Assembly (NCBI GenBank): GCA_944342125.1
Contig: CALVMF010000059.1
Location: 1-6,762, forward strand
Direction: 5' to 3'
From: an uncultured Bacilli bacterium
GTDB lineage: Bacteria; Bacillota_I; Bacilli_A; RFN20; CAG-826
Length of the DNA: 6,762 bases
Shown here: positions 5,392 through 6,762 of the stretch, piece after piece
How positions within the stretch are numbered: the first letter of the stretch is position 1
How the letters are laid out: every line of letters starts with the position of its first letter
Position numbers and translations under genes: made by a program
Notes under the pieces: model-generated
Databases searched by the model: none
Told to the model about the DNA's origin: nothing
The model's input: the letters and a program-made list of their open reading frames with translations, nothing else

Positions 5392-6762
5392 TTAATTCTT
5401 TTTAAATTTCTTATTTAAAAATTTAATTAAGACAATTATTTCATGTAAGATGAGAGGGATAAATGAGAATGCTAATGTGATTAGCCATTCTGCCCAGTCA
5501 AGGTTCGCTGTTGTGAATAATTGTTGAACCCCAGGAGTCTCAATAACGAATAATTGTAAGATAATTCCTGCAACAAAAGCTATAAACATCATTTTATTTC
5601 TATCTTTAAAGACATGAATAAATGATCTATTAATATCGCTCATACCAATCATATGGAATAATTCAGAGAATGCTAAGGTCGTAAAGGCCATGGTTTGCGC
5701 TTGATGTAATATATCTGGATCATTATTATAAAGATCTTTAATTGCATCAAAAGTATATTTTCCATGTAACCGTCCACAACTGAAGTATGCTATTAAGACA
5801 CCAATGGTCAATATTGCACCATACAATAATGTGTTTTTCATACCACCATGGGCAAATATGCCTTCATTAGCCTTTCTAGGTTTTTGAAGCATAATATTAG
5901 GATCTTTAGGATCCATACCAAGAGCGATGGCTGGTAATGAGTCAGTTAGCAAGTTAACCCATAGTAAATGAATAGCAATTAATGGCGCAGGTAAGCCAAG
6001 ACATATAATAATGAACATTGCTAAAACTTCAGCGATATTACTACTTAATAAGAAGATGACAGTCTTTTTAATATTTGCATAAATTCCACGTCCTTCTTCG
6101 ACGGCTTTTTCTATGGATGCAAAGTTATCATCTGTTAAAACCATGTCGGCTGCACCTTTTGCAACATCGGTTCCAGTAATACCCATTGCAATGCCAATAT
6201 CTGCAGCTTTTAGGGAAGGTGAATCATTAACGCCATCTCCAGTCATCGCACAAATATTACCATTACTTTGGAATGCTTTAACTATTTGAACTTTATTTTC
6301 TGGTGAAACTCTTGCAAAAACTCTTGCAGTTTTACATTTTTCTTTAAGCTCTTCTTCACTCATTTCATCAACTTCACTGCCGAGCACACATTGATTGATG
6401 TTATCAACAATTCCTAAATCATTAGCAATTGCAAAAGCCGTATCGCGATGATCACCAGTTATCATAACAGTAATAATTCCGGCTTCTTTAAATTTCTTAA
6501 CAGCTGGCTTTGCTTCTGGTCTTGCAGGATCAATCATAGCAACAAGTCCAACAAAAATAAGATCTTTTTCTTCAATACTTTCTTTATTGGTATAAGCAAG
6601 TGCTAAAACCCTTAATGCCTTGTCAGAAAATGTTTTATTTGCTTTATTAATTTTTTCGATATCTTCAGAAGTAATCGTTCTTTCAACACCATTATCTAAA
6701 ATTTTAATAGTTCTAGATAAAATTGAATCAAGCGCACCTTTTGTGTAAATAATGTGTCCGTC
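5392..6762 (-). CDS. P-type calcium-transporting ATPase, type II (5' part outside window)
   Basis: These membrane pumps use ATP to export Ca2+ through a phospho-aspartate cycle. The visible 456 residues are the C-terminal half: end of the nucleotide-binding domain (TKGA near visible residue 8), the P-domain motifs MITGDH (about 102) and TGDGVNDS (about 174), then membrane segments M5 to M10. The coding frame is open to the window edge, so the Met at 6535-6537 is internal, not the start. The phosphorylated Asp (DKTGT) and M1-M4 are missing because of the window edge. Cation-site residues are recognisable by comparison with SERCA: Asn and Glu in SSNIAE (M5), Asn, Thr and Asp in WVNLLTD (M6) and a Glu in FSELFH (M8). 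This favours Ca2+ over Na+/K+ or H+ transport, but Mn2+ transport is possible. It converges on tnpB with a 134-bp gap. Its own promoter is not in view, and no strong terminator directly follows the stop. Confidence 0.93.
   Translation of the reverse strand, partial: DGHIIYTKGALDSILSRTIKILDNGVERTITSEDIEKINKANKTFSDKALRVLALAYTNKESIEEKDLIFVGLVAMIDPARPEAKPAVKKFKEAGIITVMITGDHRDTAFAIANDLGIVDNINQCVLGSEVDEMSEEELKEKCKTARVFARVSPENKVQIVKAFQSNGNICAMTGDGVNDSPSLKAADIGIAMGITGTDVAKGAADMVLTDDNFASIEKAVEEGRGIYANIKKTVIFLLSSNIAEVLAMFIIICLGLPAPLIAIHLLWVNLLTDSLPAIALGMDPKDPNIMLQKPRKANEGIFAHGGMKNTLLYGAILTIGVLIAYFSCGRLHGKYTFDAIKDLYNNDPDILHQAQTMAFTTLAFSELFHMIGMSDINRSFIHVFKDRNKMMFIAFVAGIILQLFVIETPGVQQLFTTANLDWAEWLITLAFSFIPLILHEIIVLIKFLNKKFKKN

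Noticed and set aside
6535..6537. Met at 6537 as start of a 381-residue ATPase protein
   Set aside because: The frame is open to the window edge, and the upstream residues (TKGA motif, then FVGLVAMIDPARPE) are normal ATPase sequence, so it is an internal Met of a truncated gene.
1..6762. Mollicute with TGA-encoded tryptophan
   Set aside because: ezrA ends in TGA exactly at the desulfurase start, and the Trp codons I read are TGG, so the standard code applies.

Overview
The window is AT-rich DNA that uses the standard bacterial code: ezrA ends in TGA and tryptophan is TGG. It probably comes from a low-GC Bacillota (Bacilli-like) chromosome. The strongest clue is the minus-strand run ezrA, NifS-type cysteine desulfurase, thiI, an association I know from Bacillus-type genomes. 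Assignment below that level is not possible from this sequence alone.

Layout: (1) Positions 1-3638, minus strand, hold a tight three-gene operon read right to left. EzrA, a membrane-anchored coiled-coil regulator of FtsZ rings, overlaps the cysteine desulfurase by 4 bp (ATGA). The desulfurase is separated by 4 bp from thiI, whose 3' part lies outside the window. The desulfurase and ThiI form a sulfur relay for tRNA 4-thiouridine and probably thiamine thiazole synthesis. (2) Positions 3639-3907 are a non-coding, very AT-rich spacer. It holds the probable ezrA promoter with a palindrome over its -10/SD region, and structured DNA that may be the left side of a transposon. (3) Positions 3908-5257, plus strand, encode a complete TnpB nuclease of the IS200/IS605 (IS1341-like) group with intact RuvC residues and zinc ribbon, and no TnpA beside it. 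Its 3' end and the following 130 bp carry several nested inverted repeats, which fit an omegaRNA plus transposon right end. (4) Positions 5392-6762, minus strand, hold the C-terminal part of a P-type Ca2+ ATPase (type II), cut by the window edge.

The tnpB unit points the opposite way from all its neighbours: head to head with ezrA and tail to tail with the ATPase. This suggests an insertion between two host genes that are otherwise in the same orientation. The most interesting material is the TnpB/omegaRNA candidate, including a stem-loop between the tnpB Shine-Dalgarno and its start codon, and a stem-loop at the tnpB 3' end that also resembles a terminator for the convergent ATPase gene.
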